A stretch of 64,000 nt of DNA from Candidatus Kryptonium thompsonii (GCA_001442925.1 LDXX01000006.1:124001-188000), one strand, 5' to 3'. Positions 37,544-47,228 are shown, numbered from the stretch's first letter. Translations and numbers: made by a program. The notes: generated from the sequence alone by a model not told the origin.

Positions 37544-38824
37544 ATGTCATACAAAGAACCAGCACCTATCCCGGACAAGGAGAATCCATTCGAATCAATG
37601 ATGAAAAGATTTGATAAGGCAGCAGAAATACTTCAACTGGAACCCGGCGTTTATGAATTTTTAAAAACCCCGGCTCTACAGGTTATAGTTTCAATTCCAA
37701 TCCAAATGGATGATGGAACAATTAAGGTTTTTGAAGGTTATCGTGTGATACATAATTATGCCCTTGGACCCGCAAAAGGCGGAATTAGATATGCTCCAGA
37801 TGTGACGCTTGACGAAGTTAAAGCTCTTGCTGCGTGGATGACTTGGAAGTGCGCGGTGATGGACATTCCGTTCGGCGGTGCAAAGGGAGCTGTGAAATGT
37901 GACCCCAAAAAATTAACAAAAGTTGAACTTGAAAAGATAACGAGGCGATATACAGCAAATCTTCTCGATGTAATCGGGCCCGATAAGGATATCCCAGCAC
38001 CGGATTTAAATACCGACGAGCAGATAATGGCTTGGATTATGGATACATATAGCATGCATGTAAGAAGAACTGAGCGCGCGGTTGTAACTGGAAAGCCGTT
38101 AATACTTGGCGGTTCACCTGGAAGACGTGAAGCCACAGGTCGAGGAGTTATGATTGTTACGCTTGCTGCGATGGAAAAATTAGGGCTTAATCCTAAAAAA
38201 TCAACAGCTGTTGTCCAAGGATTTGGAAATGTTGGCTCAGTTTCAGCGAAGCTTTTATCCGAGAAAGGACTTAAAATAATCGCCATAAGCGATATAACAG
38301 GCGGTTATTATAACAAGAAAGGTATCGACGTAGAAAAAGCGATAAAATATGTTCAAAATAATCCCGACAGAACGCTTGAGGGTTTTGACGGAGGTGAAAA
38401 AATCACAAATGAAGAACTTCTTGAACTTGAATGCGATGTTTTAATTCCCGCCGCTCGCGAGGACCAGATAACTAAACACAATGCCCCAAGGATCAAAGCA
38501 AAGTTGATAGTTGAAGGCGCAAATGGTCCGACAACTGCGAGCGCTGATCCAATTCTTGAAGAAAAAGGAATCCTTGTCGTTCCAGACATAGTTGCAAATG
38601 CAGGCGGTGTCACTGTATCATATTTTGAATGGGTTCAAGATAGAATGGGGTTCTATTGGACAGTCAAAATGGTTAACGAACGACTTGAAGAGATGATGCT
38701 TTCCGCTTTTGAAAATGTTTATAATACAGCGAAAAAATATAATGTGTCATTACGACTCGGTGCATATATCCTTGCTGTTGATAAAGTTGCTAAAACTTTG
38801 AAGCTTCGTGGGATTTATGGTTAA
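37544..38824 (+). CDS. gdhA: Glutamate dehydrogenase
   Basis: 426 residues, the size of hexameric bacterial/archaeal Glu dehydrogenases. GPAKGGIRYAPDVTLDEVKALAAWM, catalytic-Lys segment PFGGAKGAVKCDP, PAPDLNTDEQIMAWIMD, and the dinucleotide loop VQGFGNVGS. Interconverts glutamate with 2-oxoglutarate and ammonia. NAD or NADP preference cannot be read safely. The Leu/Phe/Val branch of the family is usually shorter, so Glu is the better call. Confidence 0.93.
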   Translation: MSYKEPAPIPDKENPFESMMKRFDKAAEILQLEPGVYEFLKTPALQVIVSIPIQMDDGTIKVFEGYRVIHNYALGPAKGGIRYAPDVTLDEVKALAAWMTWKCAVMDIPFGGAKGAVKCDPKKLTKVELEKITRRYTANLLDVIGPDKDIPAPDLNTDEQIMAWIMDTYSMHVRRTERAVVTGKPLILGGSPGRREATGRGVMIVTLAAMEKLGLNPKKSTAVVQGFGNVGSVSAKLLSEKGLKIIAISDITGGYYNKKGIDVEKAIKYVQNNPDRTLEGFDGGEKITNEELLELECDVLIPAAREDQITKHNAPRIKAKLIVEGANGPTTASADPILEEKGILVVPDIVANAGGVTVSYFEWVQDRMGFYWTVKMVNERLEEMMLSAFENVYNTAKKYNVSLRLGAYILAVDKVAKTLKLRGIYG

Positions 38825-39401
38825 TTTTCTTTGCAAGTTTTTTTTATTTTTTGCGTTTTTAAGTTTGACATTTGCACAAAGCCGAAGCAACCTTGATATC
38901 ATTGATAGTTTAATAAACTCAATTGTTGATGAGATTTCCAATCAAATAAAATCAGAAAAAATAAGGGTTGAATCCAACCTGCAGGACAAAGTTATTGAGA
39001 ATAGAGTTTTAAACTCCTTTTTGAGAAAATTTACTGTATTTTTTTACGATAGCGCCGCCGATGTCGATATTGTTCGGCTTGATGCATTTAAAAGCAAAAT
39101 TAATTATATCCCTGAATCGAGAGGTTTTTTTAAAAGTTCCGTCGTCAAAAGAAATGTAGAGGTGATTTTATATTGTTCTGCAATTGATGATGGAAAGCTT
39201 CTCTTTAGCCGTGATTTTAAAAGGGTATATTCAGATTATGTGAAAGCGGGTGAAATTAAAAATTTTGAAGATAAAGCCTTTAACTTTACGCAGGGTGAAT
39301 TCGCCGGTGGGAGCTTAACATTGAGCAAAATAATTGAGGGAATAGTGATAATATCATCTATTGGGATTGCTGTTTATCTTCTTTTTGCCGTTAGAAAATA
39401 A
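38817..39401 (+). CDS. Hypothetical protein with signal peptide and C-terminal membrane helix
   Basis: 194 residues from the ATG at 38817 (another ATG at 38808 is possible); it overlaps the gdhA stop by 8 bases. Signal peptide FLCKFFLFFAFLSLTFA/QS, a soluble middle of about 140 residues and a C-terminal helix IVIISSIGIAVYLLFAV with a basic end. No family recognised. It lies 18 bases before bamD, so perhaps an envelope protein of the same transcript. Confidence 0.65.
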   Translation: MVNFLCKFFLFFAFLSLTFAQSRSNLDIIDSLINSIVDEISNQIKSEKIRVESNLQDKVIENRVLNSFLRKFTVFFYDSAADVDIVRLDAFKSKINYIPESRGFFKSSVVKRNVEVILYCSAIDDGKLLFSRDFKRVYSDYVKAGEIKNFEDKAFNFTQGEFAGGSLTLSKIIEGIVIISSIGIAVYLLFAVRK

Positions 39402-39419
39402 ATCTTTTGAGGAGCAAGA

Positions 39420-40205
39420 ATGTTAAAATCATCAAAATTTATCCTTTTTTTGATCTTACCAGCGATTTTGTTTGTTTGGGGATGCTCTTCATCTAAGGAA
39501 GTTGCCAATCTTTCCGCTGAGGATCGTTTTGAAATTGGGAAGGAAAAGTTTGATAAGAAAAAGTATCTTGATGCGGTTGAGGATTTCAAGTATATTTTAA
39601 TTCAATATCCAGGGAGCGCTGTTGCAGATGATGCTCAGTTTTATCTTGCTGAAAGCTATTACAACAAGGGTGAATATCTTCTCGCTGCGTCCGAGTATGA
39701 AAATCTCATAAGGGGTTATCCTTCGAGCGAATATGTCCCGATGTCTAGGTATAAGTTGGGACTTTGTTATTACAATCTTTCTCCAAAATCACAACTTGAC
39801 CAGACATATACTTACAAGGCAATTGATGCGCTTCAGGGTTTTATTGAGTATCATCCAACAAGTGCGTTCGTCCAAGATGCTGAACAAAAAATTCATGAGT
39901 TGATCAACAAGCTTGCTAAAAGGGATTACGAAACAGCTGTATTTTATATGAGAAGAGAATTTTACAGAGCAGCTACAATTTATTTTGATGCCATAATTGA
40001 GCGTTATCCCGATTCCGATTATCTTGAAAAAGCATATGCTGGAAAGATTGAATGTTTATTGAAGAGGGGGAATTATAATGAGGTGATAAGAGTTGTTGAA
40101 GAATTTGAAAGGAAGTTTCCATCCAGCGAACTTCTTGAAAAAGTTAAAAGAATGAAAGATGAGGCAAAGTCACGGGTTCAAACAGAGTTGCGAACAGGAA
40201 GATAA
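39420..40205 (+). CDS. bamD: Outer-membrane assembly lipoprotein BamD
   Basis: 261 residues. Lipoprotein signal with Cys22 (FVWGCSSS), then TPR-like repeats beginning FEIGKEKFDKKKYLDAVEDF and DAQFYLAESYYNKGEYLLAASEYE, the typical BamD/YfiO opening; more repeats follow to about residue 240. It helps BamA fold outer-membrane proteins from the periplasmic side. Length is near that of E. coli BamD (245). Confidence 0.88.
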   Translation: MLKSSKFILFLILPAILFVWGCSSSKEVANLSAEDRFEIGKEKFDKKKYLDAVEDFKYILIQYPGSAVADDAQFYLAESYYNKGEYLLAASEYENLIRGYPSSEYVPMSRYKLGLCYYNLSPKSQLDQTYTYKAIDALQGFIEYHPTSAFVQDAEQKIHELINKLAKRDYETAVFYMRREFYRAATIYFDAIIERYPDSDYLEKAYAGKIECLLKRGNYNEVIRVVEEFERKFPSSELLEKVKRMKDEAKSRVQTELRTGR

Positions 40206-40206
40206 A

Positions 40207-40713
40207 ATGAGTGAAGTTAAATATGTGAAAGATTCGCAGGTTGAAATGACCGAGCTTATACTTCCGAGCGATGCGAATCCCCTTGGTTTCTTGCTTGGTG
40301 GAAGGCTGATGCACTGGATTGATATATGTGCAGCTATGGCTGCGATGAAGCATGCGGGGAAAGTCGTCGTAACGGCAAGCGTTGATGAATTAAATTTTCT
40401 ATGTCCTATAAAGATCGGAGAGGTTGTGATTTTGAAAGCATCGGTAAATCGTGTTTTTAGAACTTCTATGGAAGTTGGTGTAAAAGTCTTTGCGATGAAT
40501 CCACTTACAGGTGAAGTTCGACACGCTAATTCAGCTTATCTTACCTTTGTTGCGATCGATGAGAATGGAAAGCCTGTTCCAGTGCCACCAATTGTTCCTG
40601 AAACGGAAGATGAAAAAAGAAGATATGAAGAGGCGTTATTTAGACGCCAACAGAGGTTAAGGCATAAAGAAGAGCTTAAAAATGCCCGAAAACAAGGACC
40701 TAAAAATTTATAA
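40207..40713 (+). CDS. Hotdog-fold acyl-CoA thioesterase
   Basis: 168 residues from the ATG at 40207, one base after the bamD stop (an upstream in-frame ATG at 40159 would overlap bamD by 47 bases). Motifs NPLGFLLGGRLMHWIDICAA and ASVDELNFLCPIKIGEVV match the YciA/BFIT-type hotdog thioesterases, with the usual N...GG...D pattern. It hydrolyses acyl-CoA, substrate length unknown. The C-terminal 40 residues are charged and helical. Confidence 0.85.
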   Translation: MSEVKYVKDSQVEMTELILPSDANPLGFLLGGRLMHWIDICAAMAAMKHAGKVVVTASVDELNFLCPIKIGEVVILKASVNRVFRTSMEVGVKVFAMNPLTGEVRHANSAYLTFVAIDENGKPVPVPPIVPETEDEKRRYEEALFRRQQRLRHKEELKNARKQGPKNL

Positions 40714-42820
40714 AATTTTTTTCTTTCTATTCACATTTTATTTCGAAGTTTTGACTTCTCAAAATAGATTGTTTCCAACTTTTTTTATCAACGAAATTCC
40801 ACTTCCTGAAGGCTCTTCCACATTTTCAATTGGAGATTTAAACGGCGATAGCTTTTATGATATCGTTGTTTCTTCACGACGGGTTATAACCTGTCTCGAG
40901 AACGACCATAAAAATAACTTTAACTTTTATTTTAACATACCAGTTAGAGAATCCCCAACAGATGTTAAGATAAGTGACATTGACGATGATGGTGCATCGG
41001 AAATCGTCGCAGTTTACAAGGCGAAGTCAACTGTTGAAATTTTTAAAAAAGATACGCTTGGCTTTAAACACTTCTATTCTTTTGAAACTGGCATTTATCC
41101 CGATTTGCTCATTTGTTCTGATCTTGATTTGAATGGTCTCAAAGATGTCATAACGGTTGGAAAAATAATGCTTGGGATAACGGTCAATTATCAAACCGAA
41201 TTAAATCAGTTTTCAAATCCAGTTAATTTTTTCCCCAAGATCCCGCTTAAAAAAGTTCAAATTCTTGATTTAAACTATGATGAGGTTCCAGATCTTGTTG
41301 GCATTGACTGGTTAAATAACTTGCTTGTCATCTCATATGGAAGAGGTGATGGAAAGTTTGGGTCTGCATATACTTATAAACTTCCCGAAGAACCAAATGA
41401 TTTTGTAGTTGCTGATTTAAACAACGATGGCTTCTTTGACTATGTGATTTCATTCTATTACCTTGACGAAGTTCAATTTTACTATACGACACAGGCAGGA
41501 ATAAGTCTCAGATCTAAATTTAAAATTCCAAAACCATTAAAAGTTTGTGCTTGCGATTTGGATGGAAATGGCTTTAAAGATATAATCGTAAACAACGCAG
41601 AAAGATTGTTTATTTTTATGAACTCTGGTCGGGACTTTTTAAGATATGAATTTTCTGGCGATGGAGTAGTTCAGGTTGAGTGTGCTGATCTTGATGTGGA
41701 TGGGAAGGATGATATCATCGTTCTCGATTCGGTCGGAAATAGGTTGAGAATTTTTTATTCAGACGCTAAACTTGAGTTTTCTGAAAACTTTTCCATAGCA
41801 GTTGGTTTAAATTCATCTGATTTCGCAATTGCAGATTTTAATAGAGATGGTTATGTTGATTTCGTTTTTGTAGGTGATGGATCAAATCCACTTCTTTTTT
41901 ATTATAATGGTGGTAAAATTTATTCTTTTTCAAACCAAGGCGAAAGTTTCACGGATATCAAAGTTTTATCCGTTTCAAATTTCAATTATCTTTTATGCTC
42001 AAATTATGAAACTGGTGCCATTTCACTATTTCGTAGGGGGCAAGATGAGATAACAGAAATTTTTAAATACAATTTTGATAAACCGAAGCCAGTTTTTGCG
42101 GGTTTGGACGAAGATAAATCAGTTGTAGTTTTTCTCACCATCTCAGATTCAAACCTTATTTTGATAAAGCCAAAGGGCGGGACGGAATTCGAAGAGATGA
42201 GCATAAAGGAAATTGATAGTGCGAAGGTTATTGCTTCTGCAGTCGCCGACCTAAACGGGGATGGATATTTTGATATTGCACTTGTTAATAGTTTTAAAAA
42301 CAATGTTAAATTAGATGTTTTCACCCGAAAAAATGAAGGTGAATATATCAGGAGCTATTCAATAAACTTGAACAGGTTGATAAAGCGTGCTTTTCTTTAC
42401 ATAGATGATTTTAACGGCGACGGTTACCTTGATATCCTTGCTTATTACGACTATTCGCAAACTAAAATCTCTGATGGTGAAATAAATCTTTTTTTGAACG
42501 GTGGAAAAGGTGGATTCAGAACAAGAAGAAGAGTTGATACACATGTTCATCTATCAAGTGGTAAGCTTTTAAGAATAGCTGACTTTTCAGGTGATTTTAA
42601 AAAGGACTTTGTAGTTTTTGATAATTTAAGAGGTGGAGTTTATCTTTACATAAATAACGACGGAACTTTTGAAAAAAAGCAAATCTATAGTTTAAAAAGC
42701 AAAATTAGCTCCACTGGCGTGGCTGATGTAAATCGTGATGGTTTTCCCGATTTGATCTTGTTGGATGAGAGAGCTGGAAGTTTGAGATTTTTACTGAACA
42801 AAGATGGTTTTTTAAAATGA
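40682..42820 (+). CDS. FG-GAP/VCBS repeat secreted protein
   Basis: 712 residues. The start overlaps the thioesterase gene by 32 bases. Hydrophobic N-end FFLFTFYFEVLTS as signal, then many FG-GAP-type repeats marked by calcium-like loops (DLNGDSFYDIV, DIDDDGASEIV, DLNNDGFFDYV, DLDGNGFKDII, DFNGDGYLDIL, DVNRDGFPDLI), consistent with a beta-propeller fold. No sorting domain at the end (stops ...NKDGFLK). Likely an exported protein-binding scaffold coupled to the metalloprotease that follows. Confidence 0.8.
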   Translation: MPENKDLKIYKIFFFLFTFYFEVLTSQNRLFPTFFINEIPLPEGSSTFSIGDLNGDSFYDIVVSSRRVITCLENDHKNNFNFYFNIPVRESPTDVKISDIDDDGASEIVAVYKAKSTVEIFKKDTLGFKHFYSFETGIYPDLLICSDLDLNGLKDVITVGKIMLGITVNYQTELNQFSNPVNFFPKIPLKKVQILDLNYDEVPDLVGIDWLNNLLVISYGRGDGKFGSAYTYKLPEEPNDFVVADLNNDGFFDYVISFYYLDEVQFYYTTQAGISLRSKFKIPKPLKVCACDLDGNGFKDIIVNNAERLFIFMNSGRDFLRYEFSGDGVVQVECADLDVDGKDDIIVLDSVGNRLRIFYSDAKLEFSENFSIAVGLNSSDFAIADFNRDGYVDFVFVGDGSNPLLFYYNGGKIYSFSNQGESFTDIKVLSVSNFNYLLCSNYETGAISLFRRGQDEITEIFKYNFDKPKPVFAGLDEDKSVVVFLTISDSNLILIKPKGGTEFEEMSIKEIDSAKVIASAVADLNGDGYFDIALVNSFKNNVKLDVFTRKNEGEYIRSYSINLNRLIKRAFLYIDDFNGDGYLDILAYYDYSQTKISDGEINLFLNGGKGGFRTRRRVDTHVHLSSGKLLRIADFSGDFKKDFVVFDNLRGGVYLYINNDGTFEKKQIYSLKSKISSTGVADVNRDGFPDLILLDERAGSLRFLLNKDGFLK

Positions 42821-44478
42821 AAAAGTTCATCTTTTCATTTTTATTTGTCAGCCTGTTGATTGCGCAGGATAATAAAATTGAACAGGTTTATTACACGGCT
42901 TGCGATAGAGCTGGGATAGAAATTGATAAACCGATTGACTTTAAACCTTTTGATACTGGTAAATGTGGTTTTGGACTTTATGTTGAGGTTGGGAGAAACT
43001 GGGATAAGTTTAGCGAAATTCAAAAAAGCAATATAAAAAAGTCGCTTGAGAGACCGCAACTTCAAACAAGCATTTTATCCCCAAGTAGGAGATTTAGGAT
43101 TCATTTTGATACAACAGGTGTAAATGAGCCGTTTTTGTTCAATGATTATGGGAAGATTCCAAAATCATGGAAGATGTATGTTGATTCAGTTGCAAAGTAT
43201 ATAGATTCGGTGTACAATGTTATCGTGAATTTAATTGGTTTTGAGTTCAATTTTAACGATGACACGCTTGGTGGGGGAAGTGAATATGACATTTACATTC
43301 AAAATTTAACCGAAGGTTTATATGGCGAGACAGTTTTTGATTATTCAAATCCACTTCCAAGAAGTGGCGTTGCCAAGAGGTTTTTAAGTTTTATGCGAAT
43401 TGATAATTCTTATTATGAAAGTTCGTATTACACCCGTGGGATTAATGCGTTAAAAGTAACGCTTGCGCACGAATTTGGTCACGCAGTTCAACTTTTATCC
43501 TATGGTCTTTGGGATGAAGATATATGGTTTTATGAGATGACATCAACTTGGCTTGAGGAGGCAGTTTTTGATGATGTTAATGATTATTATGCGTATATTC
43601 CACGCTTTTTTAAGGCGACAAGCACACCGATTTATTTTCATGATGGATATGACCTTGTTGTGCTTGGGATATTTTTGCAGGCGAGATTTACGCATAGGGT
43701 AATTGTAAGGGCTTGGGATAACATTAGAAATTATCCGCCTGTTTCAGCGCTTGAGCTAAGTTTGAACTCTTTTAGTAGCAGTTTAAAGCGTGAATTTGTC
43801 GAGTTTTCGCTGTGGAATTATTACACTGGGAGTAGAGCAAGGTCAGGATATTATAAAGAAGGAGCTAATTATCCAGAAGTGAGATTTGAGACACAACCTA
43901 TATTTATAACATCAAATGAAGCAACGATAAATAATTCAACTGGAGCACTTTCAACGCAGTATTATATGTTTATATGGCGAAGTGATACGATTGTCGCAAT
44001 AATTTCAAATGTAAATTTGAATTCAGCTTTAGCTCGTTCTAGTGATGAATTTGTTTTTCAATATCACATAACTGCGGGCTCTTATAGTGAAGGTTATACG
44101 CCCCTTGGTAATGGATTAAAAACGAGATTGAAAGTTCCCGATTTTGATAATTGGGGAAGTTTGAATATTTTAAATTCACAAATTGCATTTGTTAAAACCA
44201 ATGATGTCTTTCCAAATCCGTTTTATGCTGATGGAATTGAAAAGATTTTAATTCCTGTTGATTCTGGATCTGAGGATGTCGAAATGAAAATTTTCACTAT
44301 CGGTTTTGATCTTGTTTATTCTGGAAAGTTCAAGCCTGAATTTAACTTTGGAAATTATTTTGTAAGTTGGAACGGCAGAGATAATTCGGGTGAGATTGTG
44401 AAAACTGGAGTTTATATTTATTTCGTTCGATCTGGAAATAGTGAAAGGCTCGGAAAGTTTGTGTTGATAAGGAAATGA
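42817..44478 (+). CDS. T9SS-exported zinc metalloprotease (MXAN_6640-like)
   Basis: 553 residues, overlapping the FG-GAP gene by 4 bases (ATGA). Signal MKKFIFSFLFVSLLIAQ, a zinc-peptidase motif LAHEFGHAVQ (H218-H222) followed by WLEEAVFDD, a probable third ligand region. The last ~80 residues form a T9SS-type sorting domain, but with NPF in FPNPFYADGIEKI and the end VKTGVYIYFVRSG. Probably secreted and surface-attached. The MXAN_6640 assignment is from motif spacing only. Confidence 0.72.
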   Translation: MKKFIFSFLFVSLLIAQDNKIEQVYYTACDRAGIEIDKPIDFKPFDTGKCGFGLYVEVGRNWDKFSEIQKSNIKKSLERPQLQTSILSPSRRFRIHFDTTGVNEPFLFNDYGKIPKSWKMYVDSVAKYIDSVYNVIVNLIGFEFNFNDDTLGGGSEYDIYIQNLTEGLYGETVFDYSNPLPRSGVAKRFLSFMRIDNSYYESSYYTRGINALKVTLAHEFGHAVQLLSYGLWDEDIWFYEMTSTWLEEAVFDDVNDYYAYIPRFFKATSTPIYFHDGYDLVVLGIFLQARFTHRVIVRAWDNIRNYPPVSALELSLNSFSSSLKREFVEFSLWNYYTGSRARSGYYKEGANYPEVRFETQPIFITSNEATINNSTGALSTQYYMFIWRSDTIVAIISNVNLNSALARSSDEFVFQYHITAGSYSEGYTPLGNGLKTRLKVPDFDNWGSLNILNSQIAFVKTNDVFPNPFYADGIEKILIPVDSGSEDVEMKIFTIGFDLVYSGKFKPEFNFGNYFVSWNGRDNSGEIVKTGVYIYFVRSGNSERLGKFVLIRK

Positions 44479-44507
44479 GAAATTTAAGAATTTAGATTTT
44501 ACATAAG

Positions 44508-45161
44508 GTGGAATTTAGATTAATAGGTAAGGACATAAGAAAAAGCTTTGGACGGTTGCTTGTTTTTGATTCGATAAATTTTGAGCTTATCAATGGTTCG
44601 TCGCTCGCCATCGCTGGGAAAAACGGTTCAGGCAAATCAACGCTTGTAAAGATAATAGCTGGCCTTTTAAGCCCAAGTTCTGGTGAGGTTATTTACCAAG
44701 TTGATGGAAGGGAAATTGATAAGCTTGATTGGTTTAAGTTTGTTGGTTTCGTTGCACCATATCTTCAACTTTATGATGAATTTACGGGTTATGAAAACCT
44801 TGAGATACTTGCTAAGATAAGGGGGTTGAAAAGCTATGAGGCGAAAATTAAAAATGTTTTGGAGCGTGTAAACCTTTATTCTCGTCGCGATGACCTTGTG
44901 CGCGGTTATTCGTCTGGTATGAAACAGAGGCTTAAATATGCTTGTGCTCTTCTCCATGATCCGATTGTGCTTATACTTGACGAACCAACTTCAAATCTTG
45001 ACTCTGAAGGTGTTGAAATGGTTTGGGCTATAGCTGAGGAGCAGAAGAAAAATGGAATTTTAATCGTAGCAACGAATGAACCAGAGGAGCTTAAAATGTG
45101 CGATGAAGTTATAAATCTTGATGAGTTAAAACTAAAAATGAAAAGGCAAATTGTTAAGTAG
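44508..45161 (+). CDS. ccmA: Heme exporter ATPase CcmA
   Basis: 217 residues from a GTG. Walker A AGKNGSGKST, signature YSSGMKQRLKYA, Walker B VLILDEPTSNLD. A small ATPase of the CcmA group followed by the CcmB permease with an 11-base overlap, and the rest of the Ccm genes. Together they free heme-loaded CcmE for cytochrome c maturation. Confidence 0.85.
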   Translation: MEFRLIGKDIRKSFGRLLVFDSINFELINGSSLAIAGKNGSGKSTLVKIIAGLLSPSSGEVIYQVDGREIDKLDWFKFVGFVAPYLQLYDEFTGYENLEILAKIRGLKSYEAKIKNVLERVNLYSRRDDLVRGYSSGMKQRLKYACALLHDPIVLILDEPTSNLDSEGVEMVWAIAEEQKKNGILIVATNEPEELKMCDEVINLDELKLKMKRQIVK

Positions 45162-45816
45162 CATTTGGGCGATATTTTTAAAAGATTTGAAGTCAGAGAT
45201 TAGGACAAGATATGCTTTAAATGCTTTGCTTATGTTTGTGGTTGTGACTATTTCAATGATTTTATTTGCAACCGCGGGCGAAGTTATGAGTGGTGAATTA
45301 CTTTCTGGTTTGTTGTGGGTTGTTATATTTTTCTCCGCTATGTCGGGACTTTCAAGGACATTTGTAAGTGAAGAAGATAGAGGCACAGTTATTTTCTTGC
45401 AACTTGCGACGCGTCCCAGTGTTGTGTATTTTGGAAAGTTGCTTTTTAATCTTGTGTTGATATTTGGAATCAATTTTTTTGTGGTTATAGCGTATCTTTT
45501 GACGATGGAAAATTTCAAGGTGAAAAGCTTTGATGTTTTTCTTTCGGCTTTGATTTTAGGTGGTTTGGGGCTTGCTTCGGCTTCAACAATAATTGCTGCG
45601 ATAATTGCAAAGGCAAATACAAAAGGAACACTTTACCCAGTTTTATCCTTTCCTGTACTTTTGCCCCTTTTGATCACCACAATAAATATGACCCAGCTTT
45701 CGATTGAAGGGGCAAAACTTGCCGAAACTTTTGGACATTTGCGGATTTTATTTTCTTATTTCGTTGTTGTTGTAATTGCATCGTATCTTTTATTTGATTA
45801 CATTTGGAAGGAATAA
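45151..45816 (+). CDS. ccmB: Heme exporter permease CcmB
   Basis: 221 residues from a TTG, with six hydrophobic segments. The piece FFSAMSGLSRTFVSEEDRGT is characteristic of CcmB, and GLASASTIIAAIIAKA lies in the usual later helix. The start overlaps ccmA, supporting translation coupling. Inner-membrane partner of CcmA and CcmC. Confidence 0.9.
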   Translation: MLSSIWAIFLKDLKSEIRTRYALNALLMFVVVTISMILFATAGEVMSGELLSGLLWVVIFFSAMSGLSRTFVSEEDRGTVIFLQLATRPSVVYFGKLLFNLVLIFGINFFVVIAYLLTMENFKVKSFDVFLSALILGGLGLASASTIIAAIIAKANTKGTLYPVLSFPVLLPLLITTINMTQLSIEGAKLAETFGHLRILFSYFVVVVIASYLLFDYIWKE

Positions 45817-45976
45817 GTTGTGTGTCTTTTTTGTTATTCTTGTTGGAGACTATGTTGAAAATTTAGACATAGGATATCCTAAACTTGTGTGGAATTTGAA
45901 TAAAAATTAGCGCTTTTACGCTGGCATATAAATTGTGATGTGATAAAAGGCTATAGAAACAAAAAAGAGAAATTTG

Positions 45977-46657
45977 ATGATTTGGAAATTTCTGCTCGGT
46001 GTATATATCGCAATAATCACGATCCTTGCGTTTGTTATCCCAATTGGTTTTATACCTGGACTTGGTGAGAGAGCGAGAATTATTTTTCTGCATGTTCCAT
46101 CTGCATGGTTGAGTGTGATTGCTTTCTTTGTGGCTATGATTTATGCAGTTCGTTATCTTCGTTCAAAAAACATATATGAAGATGTTAAGTCTGCTGCTTC
46201 TGCTGAGATTGGATTTTTGTTTTGCTTTGTGACGACTGTAACAGGTTCAATTTGGGCGAAATTTAATTGGGGATCGTTTTGGAATTGGGATCCGCGTGAG
46301 ACATCTATATTTGTTCTTCTTCTGATCTATGGTGCTTATTTTGTGTTAAGATCTGCGATTGAAGTTGAAGAAAGAAAGGCGACACTTTCAGCGGTTTACT
46401 CGATAATTGCTTTTGTTACTGTTCCTTTCTTCATCTTTATAATGCCAAGAATTATGCCAGGACTTCACCCAGGTTCAAAGGGTGACCCTGAAGGTGCGGG
46501 ACCTGTTGTGACTTTTAAAATGGATCCGAATATGAGAATTCTCTTCTTCGCTTCCTTGCTTGGATTTACACTTGTTTATCTGTGGATATTCAAACTTCGA
46601 TCGAGGATGGAAATTTTGAAAATTAAAATTCAAAACAAAATATATCAGGAGGTTTAA
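45977..46657 (+). CDS. ccmC: Heme lyase-associated protein CcmC
   Basis: 226 residues from the ATG at 45977. Six membrane helices with the heme-binding WWD-type motif WGSFWNWDPRETS, and the His-bearing loops FLHVPSAW (before) and GLHPGS (after). CcmC loads heme onto CcmE. A 160-base gap separates it from ccmB, so it may have its own promoter. Confidence 0.92.
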   Translation: MIWKFLLGVYIAIITILAFVIPIGFIPGLGERARIIFLHVPSAWLSVIAFFVAMIYAVRYLRSKNIYEDVKSAASAEIGFLFCFVTTVTGSIWAKFNWGSFWNWDPRETSIFVLLLIYGAYFVLRSAIEVEERKATLSAVYSIIAFVTVPFFIFIMPRIMPGLHPGSKGDPEGAGPVVTFKMDPNMRILFFASLLGFTLVYLWIFKLRSRMEILKIKIQNKIYQEV

Positions 46658-46659
46658 AA

Positions 46660-46827
46660 TTGGGCTTATATGAATTTCTTGAGAAAAACTCAATTTACCT
46701 TGTCTTGATCATCGCTTTAATTGTTTGGTTCTCTGTTTTTGTTTATCTTGTAAGGGTTGATGTTAAGTTGAAAAAGCTTGAAGATGAATTTGCAAAGCTT
46801 GAAAACAAAGAGGAGGTCGGAAAATGA
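46660..46827 (+). CDS. CcmD-like small membrane protein
   Basis: 55 residues from a TTG, whose use is decided by the perfect AGGAGG site just upstream. One helix (YLVLIIALIVWFSVFVYLV) then a charged coil (RVDVKLKKLEDEFAKLE). Size, topology and place between ccmC and ccmE match CcmD. Stop overlaps the ccmE start by 4 bases. Too short for most ORF calls. Confidence 0.75.
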   Translation: MGLYEFLEKNSIYLVLIIALIVWFSVFVYLVRVDVKLKKLEDEFAKLENKEEVGK

Positions 46828-47213
46828 AGCTTAAAATCGTGGTAGGTTCGGTTTTAATTGCTGGATTTATAATTTTCGGTGCATATTCTTTTATGGAAAG
46901 TAATGTCAAGTATGTAACAATAGAGGAAGCAAAGAAAACAACGAGGAAGGTTCAAATCGTCGGTGAATGGGTGAAAGAGAAAGAAAGTTATTACGACGCT
47001 CGAACCAATCAATTTATTTTTTATCTCAAGGATGACAATGGTGATGTTGTTAAAGTCGTTCATAATGGCGCAAAGCCAAATAATTTTGAAATCGCATCAC
47101 ATGTCGTTGTAAAAGGTCGTTATGTTGACGGAATTTTTGAATCCCAGGAAATTTTAACGAAGTGCCCATCGAAATATCAGTCCGCCGATGCTTTGAAACA
47201 GTATCAAAATTAA
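46824..47213 (+). CDS. ccmE: Heme chaperone CcmE, CxxxY type
   Basis: 129 residues. N-terminal helix (IVVGSVLIAGFIIFGAYS), then the OB-fold domain. The usual covalent heme-binding His (HDENY) is absent; instead CPSKY (C114-Y118) fits the CxxxY motif known from Desulfovibrio and archaeal CcmE, where Cys binds heme. Placed between ccmD and ccmF in a tight run. Confidence 0.88.
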   Translation: MKLKIVVGSVLIAGFIIFGAYSFMESNVKYVTIEEAKKTTRKVQIVGEWVKEKESYYDARTNQFIFYLKDDNGDVVKVVHNGAKPNNFEIASHVVVKGRYVDGIFESQEILTKCPSKYQSADALKQYQN

Positions 47214-47228
47214 ATTCAAGGTGAGAAA

